This document shows positions 43,447-56,334 of a stretch of DNA of 64,000 nt, piece by piece; within the stretch, counting starts at the first letter, position 1, and each line of letters opens with the position of its first letter. The stretch is from Spirometra erinaceieuropaei. Its lineage: Eukaryota; Platyhelminthes; Cestoda; Diphyllobothriidea; Diphyllobothriidae. The stretch lies in the NCBI GenBank assembly GCA_902702965.1, contig CACRXP010000233.1, forward strand, positions 369,048-433,047, in the 5' to 3' direction. Below the pieces are notes generated by a model. That model was not told where the DNA came from, did not search any database, and was given only the letters and a program-made list of their open reading frames with translations. Position numbers and translations under genes: made by a program.

Positions 43447-43535
43447 CCACACAAAACCAGCATTGCAGCTTGCTAAGGCCTCACGCGCGGTGATCGAGAG
43501 CGGTAGACGGTCGTAAATATCGCTGACATCCAGAT
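43447..43535 (-). CDS. HERC2: HERC2-like short exon after the b5-like domain (29 codons)
   Basis: It is bounded by acceptor CTTTTAG and donor GTGG/GTAAGT. It reads LDVSDIYDRLPLSITARE then ALASCNAGFVW. Human has ALQFEDTRESMHAFCVGQYL at this point. Phase 1 in and 0 out agrees with both sides. Confidence 0.58.
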
Positions 43536-44443
43536 CTAAAAGATGAAAGGAGTCGAAAGATGCCCCTCATCCGCAGTTGTTAACAAGTGTCGGTAAAGGA
43601 AAAGAGTTGGAAATTAACTAGTAACCGTGAAAATCCATCGAAGCAACATGCGCTGTTGGGTTAAGGACCCCTTACTCTCGGAAAGTTATAGTGAGGGACG
43701 ATAACGAAATATATTGAGAGACAATCCAAGTTTAGAACTTCGACCCCAGGAGACATTACACATCCAGGAAAATAATCGAACATCGGTCATGAACACACTT
43801 TTTTGTTGATGAAAGTTGCTCATTTGTACGCGACGTTTTCCAGAATATGAAAAAAATTGGTAACCTAAAGCTAGTATGAAGACGGGCCAGGGGGTCAGAC
43901 GTTAAAACAAAAAATAGTGTACCTGTAAGCGACATTAAACCAGGGGTTTGTGATATAAATGGGTCCTGAAAAAGAAAAACCTGCTCTACGGTCGCTTTTA
44001 AGTGAACCAGATACGACCTGAAAGACGAAATAGTAGCTTTCTTGTTTCGTCTTGTAATCAATATGGTTCGCTGAACACTACTGTAGATGCCAGTCGGCAA
44101 AGTATAATCCCATGGTGCATGTCACAAAACGCCTGGCCCAATGCACTCAGCCAACCGGACTTCTGTTCAAATCTCGGGTCTACCCAGTACTTGCCTGTGA
44201 TTGCATCATATAGTTGAGAGAAGATCCGCCAAATCAGTCAAAAGAAAATATTGCACCTCTCACCTCCCACCTTCTTATGAGGCTGTTTAGATCATTAACC
44301 CAGGCGTGGCTGACGATTGCAAACTAAGGAAAAGTTTGCCCAGTTTGACTGCTCTCGAGTCTGTGTTAAACGTGCAAACTCAAGGACAACACCGAGTAAA
44401 CGTCGCCCTTCTCGCCACCTTCTCAGAGAACAAGTATACTCAC
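43536..44443 (-). other. intron, 0.9 kb
   Basis: No feature recognised; AT-rich. Confidence 0.5.
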
Positions 44444-44689
44444 CGAAACCACTTGGCCCTATCCCACCTTTGCGCTCAGTCAGGGGAGCCAGTTCGGAGA
44501 GGATGCTTCGGAAGGAGGCGGAACTGCGACCCCTCGCACAATTCAGTAGTCCAAAGTCGTATACAAGAGAGTGGATCACCAGAGGTTCTTTCGATTCCGA
44601 AATGGCCTTGATCCCGCGCTGATGGACGAAGGACGGATGACTAAGCAAAAATCGGGGACGGGATTCCTCCCAGGCTCGGTAGGTGGGAC
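44444..44689 (-). CDS. HERC2: HERC2-like degenerate cytochrome-b5-like exon
   Basis: Acceptor TTTTGGCAG, donor TTTCG/GTGAGT, phase 1/1. The stretch SLVYDFGLLN … SASFRSILSELA follows the spacing of human GKVYDIKDFQ … NSILAQFAGED in the cytochrome-b5-like domain. No heme-binding HPGG motif is seen, so heme binding is unlikely. Two plus-strand frames overlap as shadows. Confidence 0.55.
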
Positions 44690-46204
44690 CTGCCAAAAGG
44701 GAAACAAAACCAATCGGAAGTAAAAACACAAAGTAGAAAGGTCTGGAAATTTGGTATTTGCATGAACTTGGTCGGAATCAAAGTGCCTGTCTCTTAGAGC
44801 CATACCGACAAAATGGGGTCGGGATAATAACTCCTTCGCGCCTATTCGTGCCTTCTTGAGGCAACCACATTCCCGTCAAACCAATAAGCCCGCACACCAA
44901 GTATATGTTCACCAAATGAGGTTAGACCAGAGGATTGGCGACATCAAAAAACCGAAGTTCCATCAGGGCTTTAGCACTAATGAGCCTGTCTAGCGGTATA
45001 TCAGATGTGTATTTACAAGAAAATCAGTGTATATCTACCTGACTAACATCTCCAAGCAAATTAACCCCACTCTCTGACGGCGCCCAGTTTCTTCAGTTGG
45101 CATGTAATATGGCCGTCTGAAGACGGCACGGACAAGTTCGAAACGGCTGCTTTCTCACTCCCAGCCGTCCTTGCCGGTCTGGCCCCGAGGTTATTTACTT
45201 GGTAATTTTGCGGCCTAGAGGGTGGTTTCTAATTCGTGACCACCACCGCCGGAAGAGGAGGAAGGAGGCAGTTTTCTTAGAATCCTATCAGATCGATCTG
45301 TGCTCATTTTGCAATGGAGGTTTACACTTGCTAGGGTGCCGACTGATATGCCATATTTCCAGTACAGATACTAATTAGAAACCAGCACAAGCGGCTGGTA
45401 ATTGGGCAAATTCATCTGCTGGGACTATAAGGTGACAGAAACTCAAAGCGTTTAGAGACATGAAAACGGGTCCAGTCATTTTAATGCACGCTCCTAATAC
45501 ATTTATTCTTTACTTTTCACCTATCTTCACAGAAATTTGGGAATAAAAGCATAAACGGAGACAGAATATAGGTCGAAAGTACTTAACATGGTCTAAGAGC
45601 CAAATGATAAAAGAATGCAGATTCAGAAAAATTATTAAATCACAGAGGTAGCTCCCTAGCTGCTTCTTTGGTACGAACAGTTACACAAAAAACGCAGGTC
45701 AGATAATCACATTAATAACAAAGTCAGTAAGGTCGACCCATAAGAGTCTGACATAGTTCAGTGTACTAAGGGGTAATAGGTGATGCCAGTGAGAGCCAGT
45801 TAACACGAGAAGGGGATGGGGAAGAATCATTAATAAAACGTTACTAACATCATGCCAGTAGGAATACTACAGTATGTATAGTCAGAGATGGAAGGATAAA
45901 TGTCAGTGTGAGCAAGCTCCCTACCGTGTGCGCCCACAGTAGTCCGTCAATTATGCTCGTAGGAGCATGGTTTGGCCGATAACCTGACATGAAATTGCGA
46001 TTTTCCCGATGCAATTGTCACAAAAGTGATGGTGCGAGAAAGCTGCGGCCGATACTTTACTGCTTCCAGGCACTATCGTGGTGACGCTGAACATACGTGA
46101 GGCCAGAATCCGGTGAAGCGCACGGAGATAACTAGTTAGTGAGCAGCTGTCATACAAGAAAAGGCCAACAAACTTATGAAAGGCTAGATATACAAAAATC
46201 TTAC
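44690..46204 (-). other. intron, 1.5 kb
   Basis: No feature recognised. Confidence 0.5.
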
Positions 46205-46693
46205 TCCGCTTAGGGCAAAGAGTGGTGGAGGCGATATCGTAGGAGTCAGTATAGCAGCGCCAATTGTACTCATCCAGATACTTCAAAAGAGCAGGAAGGG
46301 GTGGCGTTCCGTTACCCGCCTGCCCTAAAGCAGGGGCAGAGTAGTCACCGAGGAGAGCCGGCAACATGTCACTGACGATGTCGCTGGTGAAGCGGGACAT
46401 CGAATGAATCCGGGGGTAATCCGAACACCGAAGACATCGTTTTAATAGCCAAATAATGCTCAAAGTGAGATGGGGTAGGATGCGAGTGAGACCTCTACAC
46501 GAAGCAAGGTGTCGATGGCTGGCTGTAGTCTTGAGGGGACTCAAAGAAGCTGCAAGATCGGGATCCTCCTCTTCGCCAACACCGTTTTTGTGCGGTAGCA
46601 GCGAAGCAGTGGCCAGTCTGAGCACTCGTACCGCGGCTTCAGAAACCTGACGGCAGTGCGCTACCAGAAGGGCCAGTAGGGTGGACGCAACGG
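46205..46693 (-). CDS. HERC2: HERC2-like helical exon (162 codons)
   Basis: Acceptor TATCTCTTTTAG opens VASTLLALLVAHCRQVSE; later parts read LTLSIIWLLKRCLRC, SDIVSDMLPALLGDY and PPLPALLKYLDEYNW. Human has TALLCTHIGDILPVAASIA, LVVSIVLLLSKNAG and AVPLLGGLLEHLDRFN in this order. Phase 1/1; donor GGA/GTAAGA. The open frame to 45951 beyond the donor is read-through. Confidence 0.68.
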
Positions 46694-49600
46694 CTAAAAG
46701 AGATAAATATCAACAGCTAGAGGGAAGATGTGGTGCAGACAAACACGTGGCTCAGAAAAAACCCCTTGACAGGATACATTTTCGTGAGCTCTGATAACCT
46801 GCATATAGGTAAAAGGGCAGACAACTAAGCTGCGCAAAAACTCATCGTGGGCACACAGAATACGATCCAGGGTCCGGCTCGGCGGTGATGACAAGCAGGA
46901 AGATTTTGTCGTCGGTCCGACGCAGAACATGGGTGAATCATCTTATTTGGTGAATACGGAGGGCGCAGTTTGCGGGTTGGGTTGCTGACCAAGTGTGGTC
47001 CTCCGTCAAAGACTCCATCCGAAAACCGAAGTCAGAGATTTCGGCAGAAGCACCATCGGCCGCTTACACCCAGGTGGCGGGTGTCTTCTGAGCACATGGA
47101 TCAAGTTTTACATTCGTATGAAAGGATTTTCTTGATGTAGCTTAGTCTCCAGACTGAACCCACGTCGAGTTTAGGGTGTTTCGGAGTTCAAAGCCGGGTT
47201 GACCCGATGGAAGAGTTCAGATTAACCTTGCCTGTTTGCCAGAAAGTCCGACCCAGAGTGGCAGTAGCTGTCTAGTAGTTTAAGAGCTTCGCCATCCCCA
47301 GTGACCGGGCAGATGCTCTGACGGTTAACCTACCAGCCGTCGTGTTCGTCTTCAATGAACCGGTTTTGAGGTTAACTTAGACGGCTACTGTATCTTACTT
47401 GGATACTGCGTTTCTGCTAAGGAGACCAGTCGCACCACAGCGTCCTGAGCAATGTAGTGTATCAGCGAGTGCCGCGGAGACTTGTCTATCACTTATTTTA
47501 ACACATACGGCTAACATTTTGGATCCCATTGCGATTCTTCATTGATTAAATGCAAAAATAAGTACTCCGGCATTTTCCGATGTCCAACGGGCAAATTTTG
47601 TGAGGTGGCAAACCGGGCAAAGCCGAATTGGTTAGGGATGTCGAGCAGAGTGTATATGAAATATACCTTAAAGTGCTACGAGGGTTACAGGATCTCGAGA
47701 TATGGCATAGAGTGTTTGTGTTTCTGCGGTTGTGAACTTTACGTCCGTATAAGTTAAGTTCTGAAGATCACATTAAGAACCCTAGAAAGGAAACGCCTAA
47801 ACGTCTTCAGAATCCACATACATGAAGGACATCGTTCATTAGCCACCGTAGCTTGCGACGTTATTAGGGCAGTACCCTACCAACTGAACCAGCTAATAAA
47901 GAAATGGGATCGGACGCAGATATGTACCCCCCCCCCCTCCAACTATGGCGCAAGGTTACCTGGAGTACGGGAATGGTGGTAATAGGAGTCTTTTAAGAGA
48001 TTTGGTGTTTCTAAATGTTTAATTTGAAAAATCGTATTTGCTCTGCTTGCTCGTTTTAATGTATTTGAAGGGCACTTTGTGGGAAAATAGTCCAGGAGGA
48101 TGCACGTATCCATGCCTTACCGCCAAGATAAAAAGATGCAAAAGATAGGGACATCGCCTTTCATCAAAAACAACTAATGAGCAACTGAGGATGTCCTATC
48201 TCAGAAACATGTGTTTGCGGGGCCTCCTAAAGAGCATAATTACGAAGTTACAGAAGTAAGGTACTTACTTTACCTCAGACGCGTTTATCGGAAACTGTCC
48301 GGGGGTAAGATCGCAGTTGGTTGCCAGACATTATACGTTGATACTGTCGACGCACTTACTTGTTGTCAGTAGGTGTGCCTCTACTGAGTTAGGCAGGTCG
48401 ACCGTTTCGGTCAGGTTGTTGGGTTTTAGTGAGGGTTAGGCTTAGGTTAAGTTTCAGGATAAGGGTTTGCGTTTTAGGGTCAGGTTTCAGTGTTAGGGTC
48501 TAGGTTTCCGATTACGGTTTGGCTTTAGGGTTGGGTTTATGGTTTTCATGGTTAGGGTTAGAGCATTTGGCTTTCGTTTTAGGGTTGAAGTTAGGATAAG
48601 GGTTCAGGTTTACGGATTTCCGATTTTCGGGTTAGGGTAGGGGCTTCAGGGTTAGGTTTCCGGGTTAAGGTTAAGTTTAAACTTTACGATTAGGTTTCAG
48701 TATTACGGTTGCGATTAGGTTAGAGTTAGGGCTATGTTTACGGGCTACGGTTAAGGTTCCCGTTAGGGTTACGGTTAAGGTTAAGGTTAGGGTTATGTTT
48801 AAGGTTAGGATTAGGGTAAGGGCTAGGGTCAGGGTTAAGGGTAGGCTTAGAGTTACGGTTAGGGTTAGGTTTGGGGTTAGGGTTAAGGTAAGGGTTAGGG
48901 TTGAGGTTAGGGTTAAGGTTAGGTTTAGGGTTTTGGTTGAGGTTAGGTTTAGGGTTAGGGTTAAGTTTAGGGTTGGGGTTAGGGTCAGGATTAAGGTTGG
49001 GGTTAGGTTAAGTGTTAGGGTTAAGGTTAGGGTTAGGATTATGATTAGCGTTATGTTTAAGGTTAGGGTTGTGTTTGGGGTTAGGGTCAGGTTTAAGGTT
49101 AGGTTTGGGGTAAGGCTTAGTGCTAAGTTTGGGGTTAAAGTTAAGTTTAGGGTTAGGTTTGAGGTTAGGGTTGATATCAAGGTTGGGGTTAGGTTTAGGT
49201 TTAAGTTTAGTCTTAGGGTTATTTCTAGGGAAAGGTTTACGTTTAGGGTTAGGGTTAGCTTTAGGCTTGGGCTAGGGTTTGGTTTACGGTTAGGGTTATG
49301 TTTAGGGTTAGGTTTAAGGTTAGTGTTAGGGCCAAGGTTAGGGTTAGTGTTAGTTTATTTTTGGCTTAGGTTTATGTCTAGGGTTTGGGTTAGCGTTGTG
49401 TTTTATGATTTCGTTTACGTTCTTTTTACACACTCCTGGCTACCAACTGCGATCTAACCTGTCCGGGTTCTGGAATGCAAGCAATCAGGCATCAAGGAGA
49501 CCGTCTCAGGTATAAACAGAATGAACCTAGATGTGACCAACACAGACCCAATAGGTTTCAGTGCTTCCTCTGAAATTGTTCGGTACCATTCGCAGATGGC

Positions 49601-50814
49601 TGACGAGTTGACTGATCAAAATAACCTCAATGCTAGCATAGCATATGCAACCCAAACGTTTAGAAAGGAAGGATAAAAACGCCAAAGGAGATGACTCTGA
49701 GATTACCAAAGACCTTCCTACCATCGTTCTGACGGTCGGAAAAATGTCATTCCGCCCCTCGGTGACTAGTAATCTTGATGCAGCCTCCCAAAAGCCGCCA
49801 ACTGCAGAGAGGACTGGTATATGGCGAAGATTACAGAGGCAGCTACAGCACGATTCCACCGGTTGCCAAAGATTTACGTGAAGGTTGCCTCCCGCCACCC
49901 GACCGATTTCAGACGAACGTCCAGACGAACGACTTACATTCTTGTGGACTGGTTATTCGAGAAGCTAAAGTCCCCGGCTCCAGTCTCAATAACAACGATT
50001 CCTGGGTTGCCGCAAACGTCACAATTGAGTCAGGTGGGAAGATAGTGTCATTCTGGTTCACCTCCCTCCCCAATTCCGTTTCGCAAATATTAACTGTCGG
50101 GAGGATAAGTGCATTATTCAGCAACGATAAAGACGACGCCAGCGACAAGCCTGGAGGTCTTCTTCGTCTTCATTGAGAACGAATATGGGCAGATCAAAGG
50201 CGCACCAGTGGGTCGACTTATTTCCGGCCGACTGCAAAGGCTATCCTTCACAGACTGAAGATGCGATTGTACCATCTATACCAGCCTCACACTTGGGAAC
50301 CGCGTTATAATCGACCGAGACAAGATTCAGCATTTTAGGGGTCAACCCCACTCGATTGCCCCCCGATGTATGCTTCACAATGGAGGAATAATTAGAGGAG
50401 CCACTATAAGCCCTAAGATGCTCTGGTCCGCCGCTAACCCAGTGGTCTGCAGGCAACAATGGTCTATGGGAAGTCGGTGAAGACAACGCAACCATCCGCT
50501 GCAACATGAAAGGAGTTGCTTACGCGACCTCTACTGGACAGTTACTCCCACTGCGGTACACCAGCTGCCAAAGATGCTAAATAGAACTCGTGGGTAAGTT
50601 TAAAGCTGGCGGTTATTGGTGGACGTTAGATGTAAATGCTGAGGATCCGAAAGGAGGTAACCAACCAACCCGAGACAGGGCGAGGCAGAAAACACACAAA
50701 CCGCTTATTGGGGGCCACCATACAAATACGTCAAAGATGTGTGCGAGGCTGAACTAATGTCCGCACAGTAAGCACAAACAGTACACAAAAATAAATGCTA
50801 GATGAAGCACCTAC
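46694..50814 (-). other. intron, 4.1 kb, with TTAGGG-like array
   Basis: Contains the degenerate telomere-like array (48411-49400) and a poly-C run near 47926. A plus-strand frame pair at 49645-50176 has no recognised product. No other feature. Confidence 0.55.
48411..49400 (+). repeat. degenerate TTAGGG-like (interstitial telomere-like) array
   Basis: For about 1 kb the plus strand is made of GGTTAGGGTTAAGG-type units with many variants (GGTTTAGGGTT, GGGTTAGGTTTAGG). Perfect TTAGGG units are mixed with one- and two-base variants. It lies inside an intron with the G-rich strand as template of the host gene. Two long frames through it (48677-49180 minus and 48795-49457 plus) are repeat artefacts. 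Confidence 0.92.
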
Positions 50815-51181
50815 CAGGCGATTGCAGGCGAGCAAGTAATCCTTCTTTCTCTCCCGACGGCTCCAATTCACTAAGTGCCAACTTGGCTACAAGGGTAACG
50901 AGCTCCTGTTGAATCATCAGGACCAGGAGTGTCATCTTATCTAGAGCTTGCTGGCAAGTGGAGTTACTGTTGTGGTCGGTGTGTATCTTTGCTTTAACTT
51001 CTGGAACATCATTGTTGGGCAGTGATGCAGCCCCAGTAGAAGCATATTGGTTGTCCAGCAGGCGTCGGTATTTGGCGCTCGGAGCTCGATCGCCAGATGC
51101 TATGGCGGGCGATCGTGCACGTATGCTTCTTCTGTTGACAGGTGTCTCGGCCAAGATTAGGTGTTCAGTGGTGTCGAAGAC
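50815..51181 (-). CDS. HERC2: HERC2-like helical exon (122 codons)
   Basis: It contains LVLMIQQELVTLVAKLALSE and GEKEGLLARLQSP. Human has LPLVQLIQQLLRNIASQTVA and SLDLLLRFQRLLIS in the same order. A polar Arg/Ser-rich part (NRRSIRARSPAIA) precedes, as the human HRSRTPLDKD does. The acceptor GGGAG gives phase 0; an adjacent AAG acceptor four bases upstream is the alternative. The donor is CCTG/GTAGGT, phase 1. Confidence 0.66.
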
Positions 51182-54100
51182 CTCCCTTGAAAGCGAAAAA
51201 GGGGATGATTCTCATCACCGCTGACATGTTGCCCGACTATAAAAGCTCTCCGTGAACAAGGTAACGTGAGGCTGATAAGACGAAATCTTCAGTGATCGGA
51301 AGTAGAAATGAGACATAATCTTCTCAACGCAAACTCCAGGAAACAAGAAAACTCGAACAGCCCTGACAATGCGGTTGGGCAGTTAGAACGAGTTCCGGGG
51401 GTCCGCTGCACCATTTCGACCCCCCATACGAGTTTTACGGCTGTGTGAGTTCCCTCATTATGTGAATTCAATCACAAGGGGAGGTAATTAGTGGCCCCGG
51501 AAGACGGATTCCCCGTCAACCCAAAATGATGGCCATCCGGCGCGTTCACAGGTGGCAGAGCTCTGCTGTATAATAAACAGGCTCACGCCTCTGGGAAGTC
51601 AGCAGTCGAGAAGCAAGGGCGATAGCCCTATCAGGGAGTGGAAAGTTGAGGTGACTCAAGTCGCATATAAAATACCGCAAAGTCCGACTGCGGCACTGTA
51701 AGCAACAGCCCTCAAGAAAACCCCAAAAACGCCATGCGAGCAGTTGTTGGGGGCCTGCCTGTATTCAAAATTCCCGAGAGGCTTCACTAAAATGTCCGAT
51801 TCAAGGATCAATGCTACGGTGTCCGCGGAAATCAACGCGTTTCGCAATACTGGTCCAGGAGTGCGGGCAGTGTGCGAGCTGGCTCTTCCGCTCGTTCCAT
51901 CACTGCAACACAGCTGGATGAATCCTCCGATTCTCCCTCAGACTGAATACTGAATGATGAGCATCTCCTGCAGCCTCCTCCCTCGACTTGAGTTATAAAG
52001 TGAGACCGGTTCTATTTGCTCCGGGTCTCGGTTGAGCTGCGTTGTCATAAGTCTGAGATGACATGGCATCTTGCACCTGATAATTTTGGCGCAGATAAAA
52101 CGTTAACTGTCAGGCGTTGTCACATCGAGAATCAGGCCGCAAGAGGCCAATAAGGTGAACAGTCGCCCTGCTCAGTCCGACCATTCCAGGCCCCGGCAAC
52201 AATCTGCAGATTATGGCGAGAGATTATCAATTAATTCATGTGGATGTGAGCAGTAGGCTTCTTCATGGGGCTAGTTGGCAGTTGATAACACCAGTTATGT
52301 CTGCGTAAACCGTGCACATTCAGGCATCGCGTGAGTTATTTGGTCATGCTAACATACTCGAAGACACTGGCTTCAACATCACGCCTCACTAATACAATAG
52401 GCAGGCGATGGAATTTACCAACACTGCTAGTGGCGGGCGACGCATCGTGCGTGTGGATTTTAGGGGCAGAGTGCAGTGAACGGGGGATTTCGTCCATCAA
52501 CGGCAACTGAGCCTAATCAGACCGCCAGTCGGCTTTACTTGCACTTGCAGAGAGACCGACTGAGGTCAGTCAGACTGGACACATAGTTGACCGTTGTAAA
52601 CACCCGAACTCGCTTTTTGCCTATTAGGACGCACTAGACATTGTGGAGATGAAGGTGGCCAACTGACGGAATAAGTCGATTTTGGCCAGATTGCAATGGC
52701 TCCTCCTTATTGTGTTTGTGGTAAACTTTTCAATTCTGTAACGTCATGAACGCCTTTATTGAAGTCCGGTTCAATTGGTCAAGTAGGGCACGGTCTGTTT
52801 ACCTTTCTTAGCCACTGCGCTAATGGTCCATCTGCGGACGGCTTGCGAACAAAGTATTATGGGTTTGGGTAAAGTGACCGATGTACGTACTGCGAAAGTC
52901 TGCACCATTATAAACAAATTCACATGCAAGCTACTAGGTCGCCAACCTCATGGGCCGGCGGCGAAAATTGTCGTCTGCGGAAAATGGGAATTGACTAGAG
53001 CGGAATTTCGGTTAAAAAAACGGCAAGGTCTCTGAGGCATTGCAATAAGTTGAGAAGAGAGACAGCGCGTTAAACAAAAATACTCACTTTGTCAATTTAG
53101 AGAGAAGCGGGAAGATGTTGTCCTGAAGCGTGAAAGTGGAAACGGTGAGTTTGCAAAAAACAGGGAAGTGTGGATGCAAATTAGGTCACATAGGCACTGC
53201 TTTTTCGCATCGGCTTACACTGATCACCATGGCCAAAGCAGTTAGGAAATTATTCAACTTACTGCTTTGGCCCAACGCGACGGCCTGTGATGACGTCGCT
53301 ATCCGTGGTAATGCTGGTTTACTTATACAAAAGCAAGGGAACGCGTCAAGTCTGCAACAATTAACTAGGCATTAGCCTCTCCAACATTACAGGAAAAAGC
53401 CTCTCCTGGTTTAATCGTCTGAACTTACAACTGGAACGATTCAGGCAAATGGCAAGACATCTACACGGTGTGATGACGGCGGCCGTCATAGACAATGGGT
53501 CAGTCTCGAAAGCATTTGGGATGACAAATGGGATGGACCAGTTGTCTAATCGCACTCCCCTCCACCTCCTTCGGCCACATATTCTCGTCATGCCTACTGC
53601 CATGGTTCACTACCGTGAGGAGCGGCCGGGAATCGACACCTCTTACCGGACGGACGAACATGAACTAACATCCGACGCAAACAGGCGTCTTCGAGGGTAT
53701 CGAAGGTCAATATGCCCGACTCCTTGCTCGCGGACGACTGCGCGAGAGGGGGCATGCAAAGGACCGTGGACGTTTTTGTCTGCAAGTGCCCGCGCTTCGG
53801 ACAGAACCCTTAACACAGTAGAGATAGTGGCCATTTAGTGACCGGCACCAGTTGAAGAATACAACGGACCCAGATCGAGTGTCGACAGAACCAGCCCAAC
53901 ATTTGTAGAAGATCGATAACGAAATCGCCAATCGAATTTAAAAGACAGTCAGGCCTTTGGTGGGCCGGAGAACCCGCTCTGAAGCCGCCAGGGTATCCAC
54001 CTCAACGAGACACTAAGGATGTATAGGGGTCTGTTATGCTGACAACGTTGCTCTACGGAGGAGAGGTGTGGGCCGACTACAAAAGCTCGGCAAAACCTCA

Positions 54101-56334
54101 AACACTCTCATTGGGGTCGACTCCGAAGAAAAATAAAGAGGAAATAGGAGGGAAGAATAACAGACACCAAGTTGCTGAGATGAATCGTTTTTTCTCAGTA
54201 TCTGCGCCATACTGAAGCAGATGAGACTTCAATGGAGCAGCTACTTTGTTAGGATGGATGACGATCGCCTGCCTAAGTGACCATTCTCATAACGTGACTA
54301 TGGGTGACTGTAGACCAGGAGGACAACGGCGACAATAAACGACACTGACGGCTCCATCCAGGCACCTACAAGTCAACCCTAAGACTTGGAACGACCTCGC
54401 ACAGAGTCGACGGGCATGGCGCATTGCCATAAAAACCGGAGCAACCATCTTCGAAGCAAACTGCATAGCAGCGTCCAAGGTAAAACGCGGGGCCTACAAG
54501 ACTCAAATGTCCGGGGACCAAGGATGCAAGCACCCAACTCCACACATCCCAGTCGCACATCGGCTTGGCCGTTTACCTACGAATCCACTACACCGTGAGA
54601 AGAGGGCTAATGTCTGGAGCTCAATCAACGCCCACAACATACACCCTCCGTGTCCACAAAGCCAAGGACACCAAGACACTGCATGGATCCATTCAATCAT
54701 ACGTGGGTACGCGAAAACACGCAGCAAACACAACAACGCAGACACCCCTAACAATACTATCCCCTACAGGCAAACCAAAACACAGCTTCCAAACGGGCTG
54801 TGCTGAGTCTGTGTGAGTTCTTAGATGATGTCTTACATGCGTGCAGGATTCCTCAAGCGAAGACCTTCACGACACGTCAGTCACTGCGTGAAATCTTACC
54901 AGCCAGTTGACGGGCTGGGATAGGCAGTTGATGCATGCGAAGGTCGAAACTGGGAGGAACTCATTCACATGGTGACACACCATAGCATTCCTCACTATAA
55001 TAAATCTGACGCATTTAAACCAATCCCGAAGCCCTATCAGGGATGGTTTGGAATGTTACCAGCTGAAAGGATAACTCGCCCCTTCTCGGAACTGAGGGTT
55101 AGGCTGCAATAGCTCGTTTTTCATGAACACTTTATGTCACGCTCACCCATGTAAGATCTCAGAACACTACCTCCCAACTGAAGGAGGCCTGGTGAAGCGG
55201 AGTTAGGGACCAATTCGCGCCTGGCTGCTTCGGCCTTGCCAACTACTGCGTCCCTCCAGTAGCCTCGACTCTGTCTTTCTAGGAAAGGGAGAGTAAAACA
55301 GGCGGGATGCAAGACTGCAGTACTATAAACGCCTGGTCCCACTTCGTCTTTTGCGACAGTTCGACTATCGAAAGCTCGCGATGGAGAGTCCGCGCAGCGC
55401 AAGTTTGGCGGGTAGGACGTTCAAGAATCCGTCGTGTTTAAGCGCTTTTCTCAAATTGCAACAAAACACTGCAACAACGTAAGTCGACCCTGCGCAGACG
55501 CTTTACTGACTATGGCCGAAGTTCGATTATCTGATCGCCCGGGTGCAAATGGTACCAGATTATTTCTCTTCACGTTTTTGTAATTCTGAATTATAACTAT
55601 TACCCCTCCCTACCTTTCATTTGTTTAATCTTTAACCGACGTCACCGACCCTTGATTAATCATGCGTACAGATCTAACGGCGCTGCGCAACTGCATTTGT
55701 CCGAAGTGAAATTACTGAGATGGAGGTCACGTTCGGCAATTTGGCAATGCGGACTTTCTCAGAAAGTTCACTTTTGAGCTGTATAAATCCGACAGTTCGA
55801 TACTCGAAGACATAAAAATCAGATCAAGATCGGAGCCCGAAGGCAAATTTGGAATGGGCAGAACCGAGGAAGTTATCGCCTGATGTAATCATAGACTCAG
55901 TTACACCAAAAGGACCCTAACACTTTGCTATTTAAGTCAGAAGCAGACAGAATAGACTACAGACTGTCTGTCCAGATCGGGAACTGGTGTCGGAACTGAC
56001 AACTTCAATAAATGGGTTTGGCAAGAATTTCTGGGAGACCGACACAATTATTCATGAGGCTCACGAAGTGTAAAAGTCATTCGTATCTGTTGCAATAATT
56101 TTCGGACGGAAGAAAGTTGTCCTATAGAAACAATGTAGGCTGGAAAGGTTTGTAGTCAGAAGCGGACACTAACTGACTTAAAAAGTCGTGGGTTATCAAT
56201 CTATTTAGCAGCCTCTCGAAAGTAATCACTTCCGTTTGAAAACTGGGAGGAAACGGTCGGCGAGGTTCTCTGCATGTCGGGAAATTATACAATTCTAAAG
56301 GAAGACAGGGAGCCTCAAGTAAGGGCTTACTCAC
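51182..56334 (-). other. intron, 5.2 kb, with RTE-like remnant
   Basis: The largest intron in the window. It contains the reverse transcriptase remnant (53380-54830) and a fragment of the GACGGACTGTTTAGC repeat family (about 52785-52835). A minus-strand frame at 55121-55402 has no fitting splice phase. Confidence 0.55.
53380..54830 (+). mobile_element. degenerate RTE-like reverse transcriptase, C-terminal half
   Basis: Plus-strand frames, broken by stops and shifts, keep the order of an RTE-type protein as I recall it from tapeworms: GIDTSYRTDEHELTSDANRR (53630), KALFADD-like part lost, SRQGIHLNETLRMYRG (53985), TLLYGGEVWADY-like (54045), ITDTKLLR (54160), LQWSSYFVRMDDDRLPK-like (54230), the helical STLRLGTTSHRVDGHGA (54375) and a C-terminal HIGLAVYLRI zinc-finger-like remnant (54555). 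The catalytic YxDD is not visible. It is inactive. Confidence 0.7.

Noticed and set aside
48677..49457. Two long open frames (167 aa minus, 220 aa plus) with Leu-Thr-Leu and Val-Arg-Val patterns
   Set aside because: They are translations of the TTAGGG-like array; the repeated unit simply lacks stops in those frames.
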